Below are positions 18,009-26,933 of a stretch of DNA of 64,000 nucleotides, piece after piece. This DNA comes from Xaviernesmea oryzae. Its GTDB lineage: Bacteria > Pseudomonadota > Alphaproteobacteria > Rhizobiales > Rhizobiaceae. The stretch is from NCBI RefSeq assembly GCF_900177415.1, contig NZ_FXAF01000008.1, positions 434,001 to 498,000 on the forward strand, given 5' to 3'. How positions within the stretch are numbered: the stretch's first letter is position 1; every line of letters begins with the position of its first letter. The position numbers and the translations under genes are program-made. The notes below the pieces were generated by a model that was given only the letters and a program-made list of their open reading frames with translations, did not search any database and was not told the DNA's origin.

Positions 18009-18998
18009 TTACTTCTTGGACCGGTGCTCGTGGTAGAGCGCCTCAAGTGTCTTCAAGACGAGCGCGGCGAACTCCGGCGCTTCCTTCCTATCAATGGCGA
18101 TTTCCAGCTTCCCGCTCGTGTTCAACACTTTCGCGAGGCGTGTTCCGTTGCCGGCCGTCCACACGTCGGGAGCCACGGAGACCGGATGCGGCTTCAAACG
18201 AGAGGCGACAGCCTTGAACCGGGCTTCCGAGGGGAGGGCCTTGGCCTGAGTCGAGTCAAGAAACGACCTGGCCATTTCCAGCGAGCCGTCGCTGCCGAGG
18301 AGATCGGCAAGCTCGACCCAACTGCGACGACCAACGCCGGGGGCAGGGCCGATCGCGTTGATCACATCGCGAGGAATCCGGACCACGACGGATAGCATGT
18401 AGGACAGATCGCTCTTATAGACGGATAGGGCGGACATGATGACCTCCCTGGAGAAACGTTGCTGCAGGTTGTCGGCGAACAGCGCCTTCTCGATGTAGGT
18501 CAAATCCTGGCGTTCGTTGTTTTCCTGTCCCTGCGCCACGACGAGTTGCTCGTCGGTCAGATCGCGGACGACGGCCTTGACCGGCAGGCTCAGCGCTTGA
18601 ACCGCGCGGAGCCGCCGGTGACCGAACGCAACCTGATAGCGGCCGGGCAGGTCCGGATGAGGGCGCACGAGAATCGGCACCTGTTGGCCATTTTCCTTTA
18701 TCGAAGCGATCAAAGCTTCGATTTCGCCCGGCATTCGGTCTTGAATGAAGGAAGGTTCCACCTCCGCCGGGTCGAGCTCGATGACGGCCTGTCCCTCGGC
18801 AAGACGGCGTTCGATCTCATCGGCCCGCGCCTGGCGGGCTTTTTCCTCGCGAATGGAGCTGCCAACCTGCTTGACGAGCTTGTTGTCAGCCGCAGGTTGG
18901 TCGGATGGCATGGATGGTGAAAGCAGCGGCCGACTTGGCGTCTTTGTCGGGCGCGTGGCGTCGACCGGGACGAGATTGAGAAGGTTTTTTCGGCTCAT
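18009..18998 (-). CDS. repB: Partition protein RepB (repABC copy 2)
   Basis: A 329-residue ParB-like protein starting MSRKNLLNLV, the classic RepB N-terminus. The ParB box regions are present: IEALIASIKENGQQVPILVRPHP, FGHRRLRAVQALSLPVKAVV, and the helix-turn-helix section QDLTYIEKALFADNLQQRF...SALSVYKSDLSYMLSVV. Its ATG overlaps the repA stop by four bases. It is expected to bind the palindrome at 16162-16183. Sequence divergence from RepB copy 1 in the DNA-binding region agrees with the different palindromes. Confidence 0.95.
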   Translation of the reverse strand: MSRKNLLNLVPVDATRPTKTPSRPLLSPSMPSDQPAADNKLVKQVGSSIREEKARQARADEIERRLAEGQAVIELDPAEVEPSFIQDRMPGEIEALIASIKENGQQVPILVRPHPDLPGRYQVAFGHRRLRAVQALSLPVKAVVRDLTDEQLVVAQGQENNERQDLTYIEKALFADNLQQRFSREVIMSALSVYKSDLSYMLSVVVRIPRDVINAIGPAPGVGRRSWVELADLLGSDGSLEMARSFLDSTQAKALPSEARFKAVASRLKPHPVSVAPDVWTAGNGTRLAKVLNTSGKLEIAIDRKEAPEFAALVLKTLEALYHEHRSKK

Positions 18999-20209
18999 GC
19001 AGCTCTTCCCCAGGATTTCTTAATCAGGGTCTCGATTTCCTCGTTGACGTTGTTCATCGCCTCGATAGCGCGATCGTAGGTGCTGCGCGTGAACTGACCC
19101 CGCTCGACCTCATAAAGGGTCTGGTTGGTCAATCCGGCATCGGAAACGGCGGTCGTCTTCAGCATCGGGAAATTCAGGACATGTGACCCGAAGATCGAGC
19201 GAAGGTAGCCAACCATCTGGTTCTGGGGTCCGTCGGCCGGTTCGAAGCGCGTGATCAGGTAGCGCATCCATGAAAAGTCGACATTCCCCCCAGCTGTCGC
19301 AACCTCACGAAGAAGATCAGCCACCATCGACAAGAACTGGTTCATCGACATCACGTCCAGCATCTGCGGATGAACTGTGACGATCACCGACGTCGCCGCG
19401 GTCAGCGCCGACAAGGTGAGGTAGCCAAGCTGCGGCGGGCAATCGATGACGACGACATCATAATTGCTTTCCACCTCGTCCAAGACCTGACGCACCCGTT
19501 CAAAGAACATCACGTCCCCCGTCTGGCGCTTCATCAGCGCACGCGGTGTGTCGTGCTCGAATTCCATGAGCTCGAGATTGCCGGGTATCAAATGCAGACC
19601 CGGAATGTAGGTCGACCGGATGATCTCGTGGATCGGCCGACGTTCGTCATCGTACCGAATGGCGCCGTACATCGTTTCATTGGAACCGACATCCAGTTCG
19701 GGCTGGTTGCCGAAAAGCGCCGAAAGGCTCGCCTGAGGATCCAGGTCGAGCGCCAGGACCCGGTACCCGCGCAGCCCGAGATACTGCGCCAGATGCGCTG
19801 CCGTCGTGGTTTTGCCTGACCCCCCTTTGAAATTCATGACGGAGATGACTTGCAAGGCTTCACCACCGCGCCGGTGGGGCAGATATCGCCTGTCGGCCCG
19901 GCCAACGCGATCGAGATGCCTGCGGATCTTTTCGATGTCCTCCACAGAATAGGTACGGCGTCCCCCTGCTGTCGTGCTGACCTCGAGATCTTCGATCTCG
20001 TTCGCTATCTGGCGAAGGTAAACTTCCTTGACACCTACCAGCTTCGCGGCTTCCGACGGTTGGAAGCGGCGAATTCCCTTTTCGGCGACAGGGGGAAAGG
20101 TGCTTAGATGGTGGGCTTGAAGCTGAGTGGCCAGCGCCGATGAGTGCCTCTCGATAAGCTCGACCAGGGTCTCTTGTGCCGTAATTTTCTTTTCAGCCGT
20201 TCGCTTCAT
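18995..20209 (-). CDS. repA: Partition ATPase RepA (repABC copy 2)
   Basis: A 404-residue ParA-family ATPase with the standard FKGGSGKTTT Walker A motif (about residues 129-138), DLDPQASLSALFG and VVVIDCPPQLGYLTL. An N-terminal helix-turn-helix region (FQPSEAAKLVGVKEVYLRQIAN) resembles MerR-like RepA autoregulatory domains. It ends SWGRAA and overlaps repB as ATGA. It segregates the plasmid with RepB and represses its own promoter, which must lie in 20210-20418. Confidence 0.95.
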   Translation of the reverse strand: MKRTAEKKITAQETLVELIERHSSALATQLQAHHLSTFPPVAEKGIRRFQPSEAAKLVGVKEVYLRQIANEIEDLEVSTTAGGRRTYSVEDIEKIRRHLDRVGRADRRYLPHRRGGEALQVISVMNFKGGSGKTTTAAHLAQYLGLRGYRVLALDLDPQASLSALFGNQPELDVGSNETMYGAIRYDDERRPIHEIIRSTYIPGLHLIPGNLELMEFEHDTPRALMKRQTGDVMFFERVRQVLDEVESNYDVVVIDCPPQLGYLTLSALTAATSVIVTVHPQMLDVMSMNQFLSMVADLLREVATAGGNVDFSWMRYLITRFEPADGPQNQMVGYLRSIFGSHVLNFPMLKTTAVSDAGLTNQTLYEVERGQFTRSTYDRAIEAMNNVNEEIETLIKKSWGRAA

Positions 20210-20227
20210 TTTTAGCTCAATATCGAT

Positions 20228-20269
20228 AACAGCGCTTTATGGCGGTCAAACCCCATTTCTACCGCTGTT
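20228..20269. promoter_or_regulatory. Possible RepA operator upstream of repA copy 2
   Basis: AACAGCG (20228-20234) and its reverse complement CGCTGTT (20263-20269) flank a 28-base spacer, starting 19 bases upstream of the repA start codon. RepA autorepression sites are expected here, but the match is only an inverted repeat. Confidence 0.3.
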
Positions 20270-20418
20270 GCAATAAGCCTCGATTCTCTCGCCTCGGCAA
20301 GCCATTTATAGTAAACGAAACCTTAACGGCCTACCTGACCCTCGGCATCGAAGGTCATCGCCAGACAATTCCTAAGCGACACAGCGCTTTTGACTTCCTT
20401 GGCGTTCGCCAAGCCGAT

Positions 20419-21327
20419 CTACCCGATGCACTTCCGCAGCGCTTCCAAATGGTCGTGGCAAACCCGATTTACGATTTCAAGGAGAATGGTGGTCCGCTCT
20501 CCCGACCAGGTGAGCGCCTCCGCGCTGATCTCGTAATGCTTGGAATAGCGGGCCTTCACATAGGCTTCGTTGAGCGTGTTGAACCAGGCGCGCTCGCGAT
20601 GCTGATCCCGAGGAAAGGCCTCGGCCAGGCGGCGGTCCTGCTCCTCGGCAAGCGAGCGCAGGAACTTGATGTTGTGGGAAGGCGGGCCGTAGTTCGTGAG
20701 CGTCAGCAGCACGCAGGAATAGGCTTGCTCGATTGACTGATGGAGTTCGAAAGCCGCGACTCGAATTTCCCTCTCGCCTAAATAAAAGCGGAAGCCTTTA
20801 AGAAAGGTCGTTGCCAGCGCATACCTGTCAGCAAAGTGTTCTTGCGCCAACCGCAGCCGATCCGCCGGCGTCAACGGCTTCGGCTCGGCCAGCGGCTCGT
20901 CATCGAGTTCGTAGAGGACGATGCCTTCCTTGCGGATGTCGGAGAAGAAATATTGCCCCTCCTTGAGATAGGTGTTCACCTCGCGCCGGGAATGCACGAT
21001 GAAGCTCACCGGTGTCTCGATCGACTTCTCGCGGATCAGGCGATCGGCGGCCTTGTGCCAATAGTCGGCGAAGTCGCAGAGTCTCCGGTCGTTGACGATG
21101 ATCAGCAGGTCGAAGTCCGAGCGATAGCCCTTCATCGTGAACGGCTCGTCGACCCAGCCGCCCTTGGCGTATGAGCCGAACAGGATGATCTTCAGGATCC
21201 TGCCGCGCTTCTTGAATTCCGCCGCGCCGCCCTTGAGGGCGTCCTCGAATTCCTCGTGCAGGATTTGAAGGACCCGCTCGAGTTCTCGCTGCTTGCGAGG
21301 AGGGATATGATCCAGTGACGACTTCAT
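20419..21327 (-). CDS. Fused nucleotidyltransferase (MNT) and HEPN domain protein
   Basis: A 302-residue protein. The N-terminal half is a minimal nucleotidyltransferase of the polymerase-beta fold: GSYAKGGWVDEP with G51-S52, followed by the metal-binding SDFDLLI (D71 and D73). The C-terminal half (about 165-300) is helical with HEPN features, such as the tract EQAYSCVLLTLTNYGPPSHN and the polar RYSKHY near residue 268. In two-gene MNT/HEPN toxin-antitoxin systems the nucleotidyltransferase AMPylates and silences the HEPN RNase. Here both are fused in cis. It lies just upstream of repA copy 2, on the same strand, so it may help plasmid maintenance (inference). Confidence 0.8.
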   Translation of the reverse strand: MKSSLDHIPPRKQRELERVLQILHEEFEDALKGGAAEFKKRGRILKIILFGSYAKGGWVDEPFTMKGYRSDFDLLIIVNDRRLCDFADYWHKAADRLIREKSIETPVSFIVHSRREVNTYLKEGQYFFSDIRKEGIVLYELDDEPLAEPKPLTPADRLRLAQEHFADRYALATTFLKGFRFYLGEREIRVAAFELHQSIEQAYSCVLLTLTNYGPPSHNIKFLRSLAEEQDRRLAEAFPRDQHRERAWFNTLNEAYVKARYSKHYEISAEALTWSGERTTILLEIVNRVCHDHLEALRKCIG

Positions 21328-21594
21328 GAGCGATGGTTAAGCGAAAGAACCGCGCCCGTCTACTCGCAGATTTGATAGCTGTCCTCTCGAGCGCTTGGAG
21401 AGATGATAACGGCCTCGTTGCACAGCCCGCCAGGAACATGATGGCGACAGCGATTGCAAGTGGCGCTTTGCTTTCAAAGGCCCTCTGAAATAGCGCTTTG
21501 CCATACGTCCGATCACTTCATGGGGGCAAACAATTGACCGCTGCAGAAATTGAGCGAAAGTCGGATGATCGTTGGATCTCTCTCCAACCATATC

Positions 21595-24500
21595 TCATGC
21601 GCCCTCCGCCTGCTCGGCCTGACCGTCTTCATTTCTCGGAATCCGGAACCACGTGACATAAAGCGCCGGGAGGAACAGGAGAGTGAGCACGGTCCCGACG
21701 ACAATGCCGCCCATCATGGCATAGGCCATAGGACCCCAGAACACCTGTCTGGAGATGGGGATCAGCGCGAGGGTGGCTGCCGCTGCGGTCAGCATGATCG
21801 GGCGCATGCGATGCTCGGTCGCTTCGACGACCGCCTGCCAGGCTGCAACCCCTTCGCTGCGAAGATGCTCGATCTGGACGATCAGGATGACGGAGTTTCG
21901 GATCAGGATGCCGATCAGCGCCAGTACGCCGAGGATCGCGACGAAGCCCATGGGCGCATTGCTGATGAGCAGTGCGGATACGACGCCGATCAGTGCCGTT
22001 GGAGCAACCGCGAACACCAGGAACAAGCGGCTGAAACTCCGCAGCTGGATCATCAGGATCGTCGCCATGATGAACAGCATCAGCGGAGCGACCGCGACGA
22101 TCGGCCCCTGTGCGTCTGCGCTGGACTCCACGGAGCCGCCGATTTCCACATGGTAGCCGACGGGAAGCTCCTTCTCGAACGCCTGCACCTGCGGCCGAAG
22201 CTGTTCGACGACGGTCGCAGGCTGAGTAGGGCCGATCACAGCCGCCTTGACGGTGATCGTCGGGATGCGGTCACGCCGCCAGATGGTCGGCTGCTCCAAT
22301 TCGTAACGGAAATTGGCGATGGCCGAGAGCGGCACGGACTTTCCGCTCGATCCCGGAAGCTGAAGGTTCTGGAGCGTCTCGATGGAGCCCCGTTCCGCTG
22401 CCGCCGCCCGACCGATCACATCGATCAGGTAGATGTTGTCGCGCACCTGCGTGACGGAGGCCCCTTCCACGATGCTGTTCAGGACCGTTGCGATATCTTC
22501 CGACGAAACGCCAAGCTGACGCGCCTTGTCCTGCAGGACGTCGACCTTGACCACCCTCGACGGCTCGTTCCAGTCGAAGACCATGTTCGAGAGAAGCGGG
22601 TGGCCGCCGACGATCGAGGCGAACTGCTGGGAAAGCTCGCGAACCTTCTGGATATCCGGACCGCTGATGCGATACTGGACGGGCTTTCCGACCGGAGGAC
22701 CGATATCCAGCAGCTTCACGAAGGCATCGCTTCCGGGAAAGGTCCTCGTCAGGTAGTCCTGCAGTTCGGCGCGTACCTTGTCACGCAGCTCGAGGCTCTT
22801 GGTGACGATGACCGTCTGGCCGAAGGTAACGTCGGGCGTCTGAACATCGAAGGACAGGATGAAGCGCGGCGCGCCTTGTCCCACATAGCTCGTCCAGTGA
22901 TCGATATCCTGGTTGCCCGCCAGCATATCTTTTTCAAACTGCGCCATCTGCCGATCGGTTTCGGCGATCGAGCTGTTTTGCGGGAGGTTCCAATCGACGA
23001 TCAGCTCAACACGGTCCGAGGCCGGGAAAAACTGCTGCTGAACCAAGCCCAGGCCGCCCACGGAAATTCCGAATGCCGCAATGGTGAGGAGGATCGTGAC
23101 CCAGCGCCAGCGCATGGCCAAGCCTAGAATTCGGGAGAAGGCGGAGGCGAAGCGTCCCTTTTTCTCGTGATGGGATTTCATTGTCTTCGGCAGGATCGTC
23201 ACGCCGAGAAGCGGCGTGAATAAAACCGCGACGATCCAGGACACGATCAGGGAAACGGCGATGACGACGAAGAGCGTGAAGGTGAACTCACCTGCGGCAC
23301 TGTTGTTGAGACCGACCGGGATGAAGCCTGCCACCGTCACCAGAGTGCCGGTAAGCATGGGAAATGCGGTCGACGTATAGACATAGGTCGCCGCTTTTCT
23401 CAGGTCGTCGCCCGCTTCGAGACGAGCGACCATCATCTCCACCGCGATTATGGCATCGTCGACGAGCAGGCCAAGGGCGATGATGAGGGCGCCGAGCGAA
23501 ATGCGCTGCAGCGAGATACCGGCATATTCCATGTAGACGAAGGTGATGGCGAGCACGAGCGGGATGGAGATCGCCACCACCATGCCGGCGCGAAGTCCGA
23601 GACTGATGAAGCTGATGAGCAGAACGATGGCGATCGCTTCGAACAGCGCATGCGTAAATCCGGAAACCGCCTCATCCACCACCGCGGGCTGGTCCGATAC
23701 GCGGTTCACATCGACGCCGATGGGGAGGTCCGCAACGATCCGCTGCATCTGCGCATCGAGCGCCTTGCCGAATTCGAGCAGGTTGGCGCCGGCCTTCATG
23801 CCGATGGCAAGCCCGATTGCCGGCTGACCGTTGAACCGGAAGAGCGATGAAGGCGGGTCCACATAGCCGCGCTTGATCGTGGCAATGTCGGTCAAAGGGA
23901 AGAAGCGGTCGTTGACCCGCAGATTGATCGCCCTCAGGCTCTCCTCGGACGTGAATTGCCCGCCGACACGCAGGGCGATGCGTTCCGGCCCGGCATTGAC
24001 GAAGCCTGATTGGGTTACCGCGTTCTGTGACTGGAGGGTTTCGATGACCGATTGACGGTCGATCCCGAGTGCCGCGATCTGGCGCGTCGAAAACTCGAGA
24101 TAGATTGCCTCGTCCTGCGCGCCGATCACGTCCACCTTCCCGACATTATCGACGGTCAATACCTTGGCGCGGGCGTCCTCGATGAGATCGCGAAGCTGCC
24201 TCTGCGTGAGGCCGTCGCTGGTGAAGGCGTAGATGTTTCCGAAGACGTCGCCGAAGCGGTCGTTGAAGAAGGGGCCGACGACACCGCTCGGGAATTGGCC
24301 CTTGATATCGGCGATCATGTTGCGAACGCGCGCCCAGGTGGGTTCGACATCCCTGGCCTTTGTCGTCGGCAGCAGTTCGAGGAAGATGGTTGTTTGTCCG
24401 GCGACGGTCTGGCTTCGCGTATAGTCGATGGATTCCAGTTCTTCCAGCTTCTTCTCGATACGGTCGGTGACCTGGCGCGTCACTTCTTCCGCGGAGGCTC

Positions 24501-24666
24501 CCGGCCATTGGGCGCTGATGACCATGGTCTTGATGGTGAAGTTGGGATCTTCCTCGCGGCCGAGGTTGAGGTACGAGAACGTCCCCGCGAGAATGAAGAC
24601 GATCATGAAGTACCAGACCAGCGAACGGTGATCGAGAGCCCAGTCGGAGAGGTTGAATTTCTTCAC
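21595..24666 (-). CDS. RND-family efflux pump, inner-membrane transporter
   Basis: A 1023-residue RND (AcrB-superfamily) transporter that uses proton motive force to expel drugs or other compounds through an envelope complex. The start is GTG 24666, overlapping the adaptor stop as GTGA; the frame is open upstream but that is adaptor sequence. One N-terminal transmembrane helix (YFMIVFILAGTFSYL) is followed by a large periplasmic loop, then helices 2-6 with the proton-relay LGLLVDDAIIAVEMM (Asp pair in helix 4), a second periplasmic loop and helices 8-12. It belongs to the subfamily that works with paired lipoprotein adaptors. No outer-membrane channel is encoded nearby, so it must borrow a TolC-like protein. 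Confidence 0.93.
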   Translation of the reverse strand: MKKFNLSDWALDHRSLVWYFMIVFILAGTFSYLNLGREEDPNFTIKTMVISAQWPGASAEEVTRQVTDRIEKKLEELESIDYTRSQTVAGQTTIFLELLPTTKARDVEPTWARVRNMIADIKGQFPSGVVGPFFNDRFGDVFGNIYAFTSDGLTQRQLRDLIEDARAKVLTVDNVGKVDVIGAQDEAIYLEFSTRQIAALGIDRQSVIETLQSQNAVTQSGFVNAGPERIALRVGGQFTSEESLRAINLRVNDRFFPLTDIATIKRGYVDPPSSLFRFNGQPAIGLAIGMKAGANLLEFGKALDAQMQRIVADLPIGVDVNRVSDQPAVVDEAVSGFTHALFEAIAIVLLISFISLGLRAGMVVAISIPLVLAITFVYMEYAGISLQRISLGALIIALGLLVDDAIIAVEMMVARLEAGDDLRKAATYVYTSTAFPMLTGTLVTVAGFIPVGLNNSAAGEFTFTLFVVIAVSLIVSWIVAVLFTPLLGVTILPKTMKSHHEKKGRFASAFSRILGLAMRWRWVTILLTIAAFGISVGGLGLVQQQFFPASDRVELIVDWNLPQNSSIAETDRQMAQFEKDMLAGNQDIDHWTSYVGQGAPRFILSFDVQTPDVTFGQTVIVTKSLELRDKVRAELQDYLTRTFPGSDAFVKLLDIGPPVGKPVQYRISGPDIQKVRELSQQFASIVGGHPLLSNMVFDWNEPSRVVKVDVLQDKARQLGVSSEDIATVLNSIVEGASVTQVRDNIYLIDVIGRAAAAERGSIETLQNLQLPGSSGKSVPLSAIANFRYELEQPTIWRRDRIPTITVKAAVIGPTQPATVVEQLRPQVQAFEKELPVGYHVEIGGSVESSADAQGPIVAVAPLMLFIMATILMIQLRSFSRLFLVFAVAPTALIGVVSALLISNAPMGFVAILGVLALIGILIRNSVILIVQIEHLRSEGVAAWQAVVEATEHRMRPIMLTAAAATLALIPISRQVFWGPMAYAMMGGIVVGTVLTLLFLPALYVTWFRIPRNEDGQAEQAEGA

Positions 24667-25748
24667 TGGCTGATCTCCTGATCGATCCTGATGGTTTGCC
24701 CATCCTTCAATTTGTGGACGCCGGCGATAACGATGCGATCTCCCGGAGCAACACCTTCGGTCACCCGGATTGTACTGCCATCGACGATCTCGCCGTCGAT
24801 CTTCACGGGTCGAAGGGCCACTTTGCTTCCGACCGTATCGACGATCCACACGCTCGTGGAGCCTTCTTCCTGCAGCACTGCCGAAGCGGGCAGGATGATC
24901 TGTGGCTCGGCCGAGATCGTCGCGGTGGCTGTGATGAGGGAGCCTAATCGGAATGCGGTCGGGGGATCGCTGAGGCTGATCTTGGTCCTGCGCGTGCGGG
25001 TCGCCGTGTCGGCCTCCGGCGCGATTTCTCGTACGACACCGCTTGCGCGGATCGCCGGATCGAGCTGGAGGGTCACCTCGAACGGCGCTCCCGTCTTCAA
25101 GCGCTCCGCGGCACCCTGGGGAACGTCGACCACGGCGTCGCGTTCGTCCGGTCGTGCAATCGTCACGATCACCTGGCCGGCGGATACGACCTGGCCGACT
25201 TCCGCCGATGTCGCCGTGACGACGCCGTCAAATTCCGCATGCAGTTGGGCGTAGCCCAGTTGCTCTTCCGCCTTGTCGAGGTTGGCTTGTGCCTTCGCCA
25301 GGCTTGCCACGGCACTCCGCCGACCTTGCTCGGCCTCTTCGAGCGCCGCCTCCGTTCCGGAGCGGGCTTCGGCGAGGGTGCGTTGCCGTTGTTCCGTGGT
25401 GGTCGCGTTGCGCAGCTGGGCCTGCGCATTCGAGAGATCGGACTGGGCGCTGCGAACGGCGAGTTCGAGCGCCAGTGGATCGATCGCTGCGACTATGTCG
25501 CCCCTCTTCACGAGATCTCCCACACCGACATTGCGGGCGATGACCCTTCCGAGCACCCGGAAACCGAGCTCAGTCTCTATCTTCGGCTCGATAGTGCCCG
25601 TCAGGCGAAGCGAGGCGGCAGGCGTCTGCTGGGCGACGACGGAAAGCACGGGGCGAGGAACATCCTGCGCCGTTTCCTCCCGCTTCTCGCATGATGCAAG
25701 GGCCGTCGCTGTAAGCAGGATGGCGGCCATTTTGATGCGGACGCTCAA
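24663..25748 (-). CDS. RND efflux periplasmic adaptor lipoprotein (second)
   Basis: A 361-residue membrane fusion protein. TTG 25748 is chosen: it overlaps the upstream adaptor stop (TTGA) and has GGGAG seven bases before, while the ATG at 25730 has none. A lipoprotein signal is visible (AAILLTATALASC, lipid Cys at about residue 19). It then shows the lipoyl half-motifs (GFRVLGRVIARNVGVGDLVKRGD), a long coiled-coil hairpin rich in Ala/Gln/Glu (about 95-180), and a beta-barrel and membrane-proximal domain. It bridges the RND pump to the outer-membrane channel. It is translationally coupled to both neighbours. Confidence 0.9.
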   Translation of the reverse strand: MSVRIKMAAILLTATALASCEKREETAQDVPRPVLSVVAQQTPAASLRLTGTIEPKIETELGFRVLGRVIARNVGVGDLVKRGDIVAAIDPLALELAVRSAQSDLSNAQAQLRNATTTEQRQRTLAEARSGTEAALEEAEQGRRSAVASLAKAQANLDKAEEQLGYAQLHAEFDGVVTATSAEVGQVVSAGQVIVTIARPDERDAVVDVPQGAAERLKTGAPFEVTLQLDPAIRASGVVREIAPEADTATRTRRTKISLSDPPTAFRLGSLITATATISAEPQIILPASAVLQEEGSTSVWIVDTVGSKVALRPVKIDGEIVDGSTIRVTEGVAPGDRIVIAGVHKLKDGQTIRIDQEISQ

Positions 25749-26821
25749 TTCGCAGCTCCCTTTTCGTAAGAAACGATCTCGTTCGGCCTCAGGAACTTGG
25801 CGCCCTCCGCGACGATGATGTCGCCCGGCGAGACGCCGCCTTTGACGGTGAAGCTCCCCGTCTCGTATTCTCCGACCTCGATCGTGTGCATCGAAATTGC
25901 CGAGGTTCCGGCATCCACCACCCAAACCGCGGGTTTGCCGCCTTTAGAGGCCATCGCGGACCAGGGAAGCTGGATCATGCTCTGGGGTTCATATTGGAAG
26001 GAGCCTGCAACCGGGGCTCCCAGAGGCATTGAGGCATCGCCGTTCAGGCTGAGCTTGACGCGGACCGTCCCCGTGGAGGAGTCGATCGTCGGAGAGATTT
26101 CACGGACTGTGGCTTCGACTTTTTTAGACGGGTCCGACAGCAAGCTGACGGTCACGGCCGGCTCTATCCTGCGTCCTAAGAAGAGTGTTTCGACGACTTC
26201 GAAGACCGCGTCGCGGGGACCATCATGGGCAAGGGTGAATATGACCTGAGCGGCTTGAGCCACCTGACCGACCTCGGCGTTGCGGGCGGTGATCACGCCA
26301 TCGGCATCGGCCCGGAGCTCGGTATAGGAAAGCGCATCGCGCGCGGTTTCCAACTGTGCTTGGGCAGATTTGGCATTGCCCTGCGCCGTCAGCAGGACCT
26401 CCTGGGCCTGATCGAGGGCGGCACGGGTGGTAACCTGCGTCCGGAAGAGGTTCTGCTGGCGATCGAAAGCGAGCTGCGCCTGGGTTTGTTGCGCTTCAGC
26501 CGCCTCGAGATTCGCCGTCGCGACTTCCAGGTCGGCCTTCTGCTCCTCGGCGTCGATGCGGGCAAGAGGCTGTCCGGCCTTGACCGATGCTCCGACATCC
26601 ACCAGCCGCTCTATGATCTTGCCGCTTACCCGGAAGGAAAGGTCTCCTTGCACCCTCGCGCGGATTTCTCCGGTTAGGACCCCGCCTTGGGTCAAGGGCT
26701 GCTTCTCCGCCACGACGACGCTCACCTGCCTCGGCCTCGGTTCTGCCGCTCCCGGTTGTTCACTGCATGAGGAAAGAATAGCGGCGCCGGCGAGTCCCGT
26801 TGCGACAAGGATGGCTTTCAT
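25745..26821 (-). CDS. RND efflux periplasmic adaptor lipoprotein (first)
   Basis: A 358-residue membrane fusion protein and first gene of the efflux operon. The lipobox is SSC near residue 19 (LAGAAILSSCSEQ). Lipoyl half-motifs (LSFRVSGKIIERLVDVGASVKAGQ and ...GVITARNAEVGQVAQAAQ) flank a coiled-coil hairpin (about 90-160). ATG 26821 has AGAGG eight bases upstream. The operon encodes two different adaptors, so the pump probably uses a hetero-oligomeric adaptor ring, as in other two-MFP RND systems. The promoter is overlapped by the operator at 26860-26881. Confidence 0.9.
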   Translation of the reverse strand: MKAILVATGLAGAAILSSCSEQPGAAEPRPRQVSVVVAEKQPLTQGGVLTGEIRARVQGDLSFRVSGKIIERLVDVGASVKAGQPLARIDAEEQKADLEVATANLEAAEAQQTQAQLAFDRQQNLFRTQVTTRAALDQAQEVLLTAQGNAKSAQAQLETARDALSYTELRADADGVITARNAEVGQVAQAAQVIFTLAHDGPRDAVFEVVETLFLGRRIEPAVTVSLLSDPSKKVEATVREISPTIDSSTGTVRVKLSLNGDASMPLGAPVAGSFQYEPQSMIQLPWSAMASKGGKPAVWVVDAGTSAISMHTIEVGEYETGSFTVKGGVSPGDIIVAEGAKFLRPNEIVSYEKGAAN

Positions 26822-26859
26822 CGGGGTGACCTCTTGCTGTCCTGGGGCATATCCTTATA

Positions 26860-26881
26860 ATTGACTGACTTGTTAGTCAAT
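26860..26881. promoter_or_regulatory. TetR-type operator between efflux operon and its repressor
   Basis: ATTGACT (26860-26866) and AGTCAAT (26875-26881) form a perfect inverted repeat with an 8-base spacer, typical of TetR operators. Read on the minus strand, the TTGACT arm doubles as a -35 element of the efflux promoter with a TATAAG-like -10, so binding would block the pump operon and probably the regulator gene too. Confidence 0.7.
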
Positions 26882-26933
26882 AAAATTACGAAAGAAGGTC
26901 CTGACTTTGATCTTCAGTATGGAGCATTAAGCG

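Noticed and set aside
21550-23127. 525-codon plus-strand frame
   Set aside because: Lies opposite the RND transporter, His/Arg/Asp-rich composition typical of antisense shadows.
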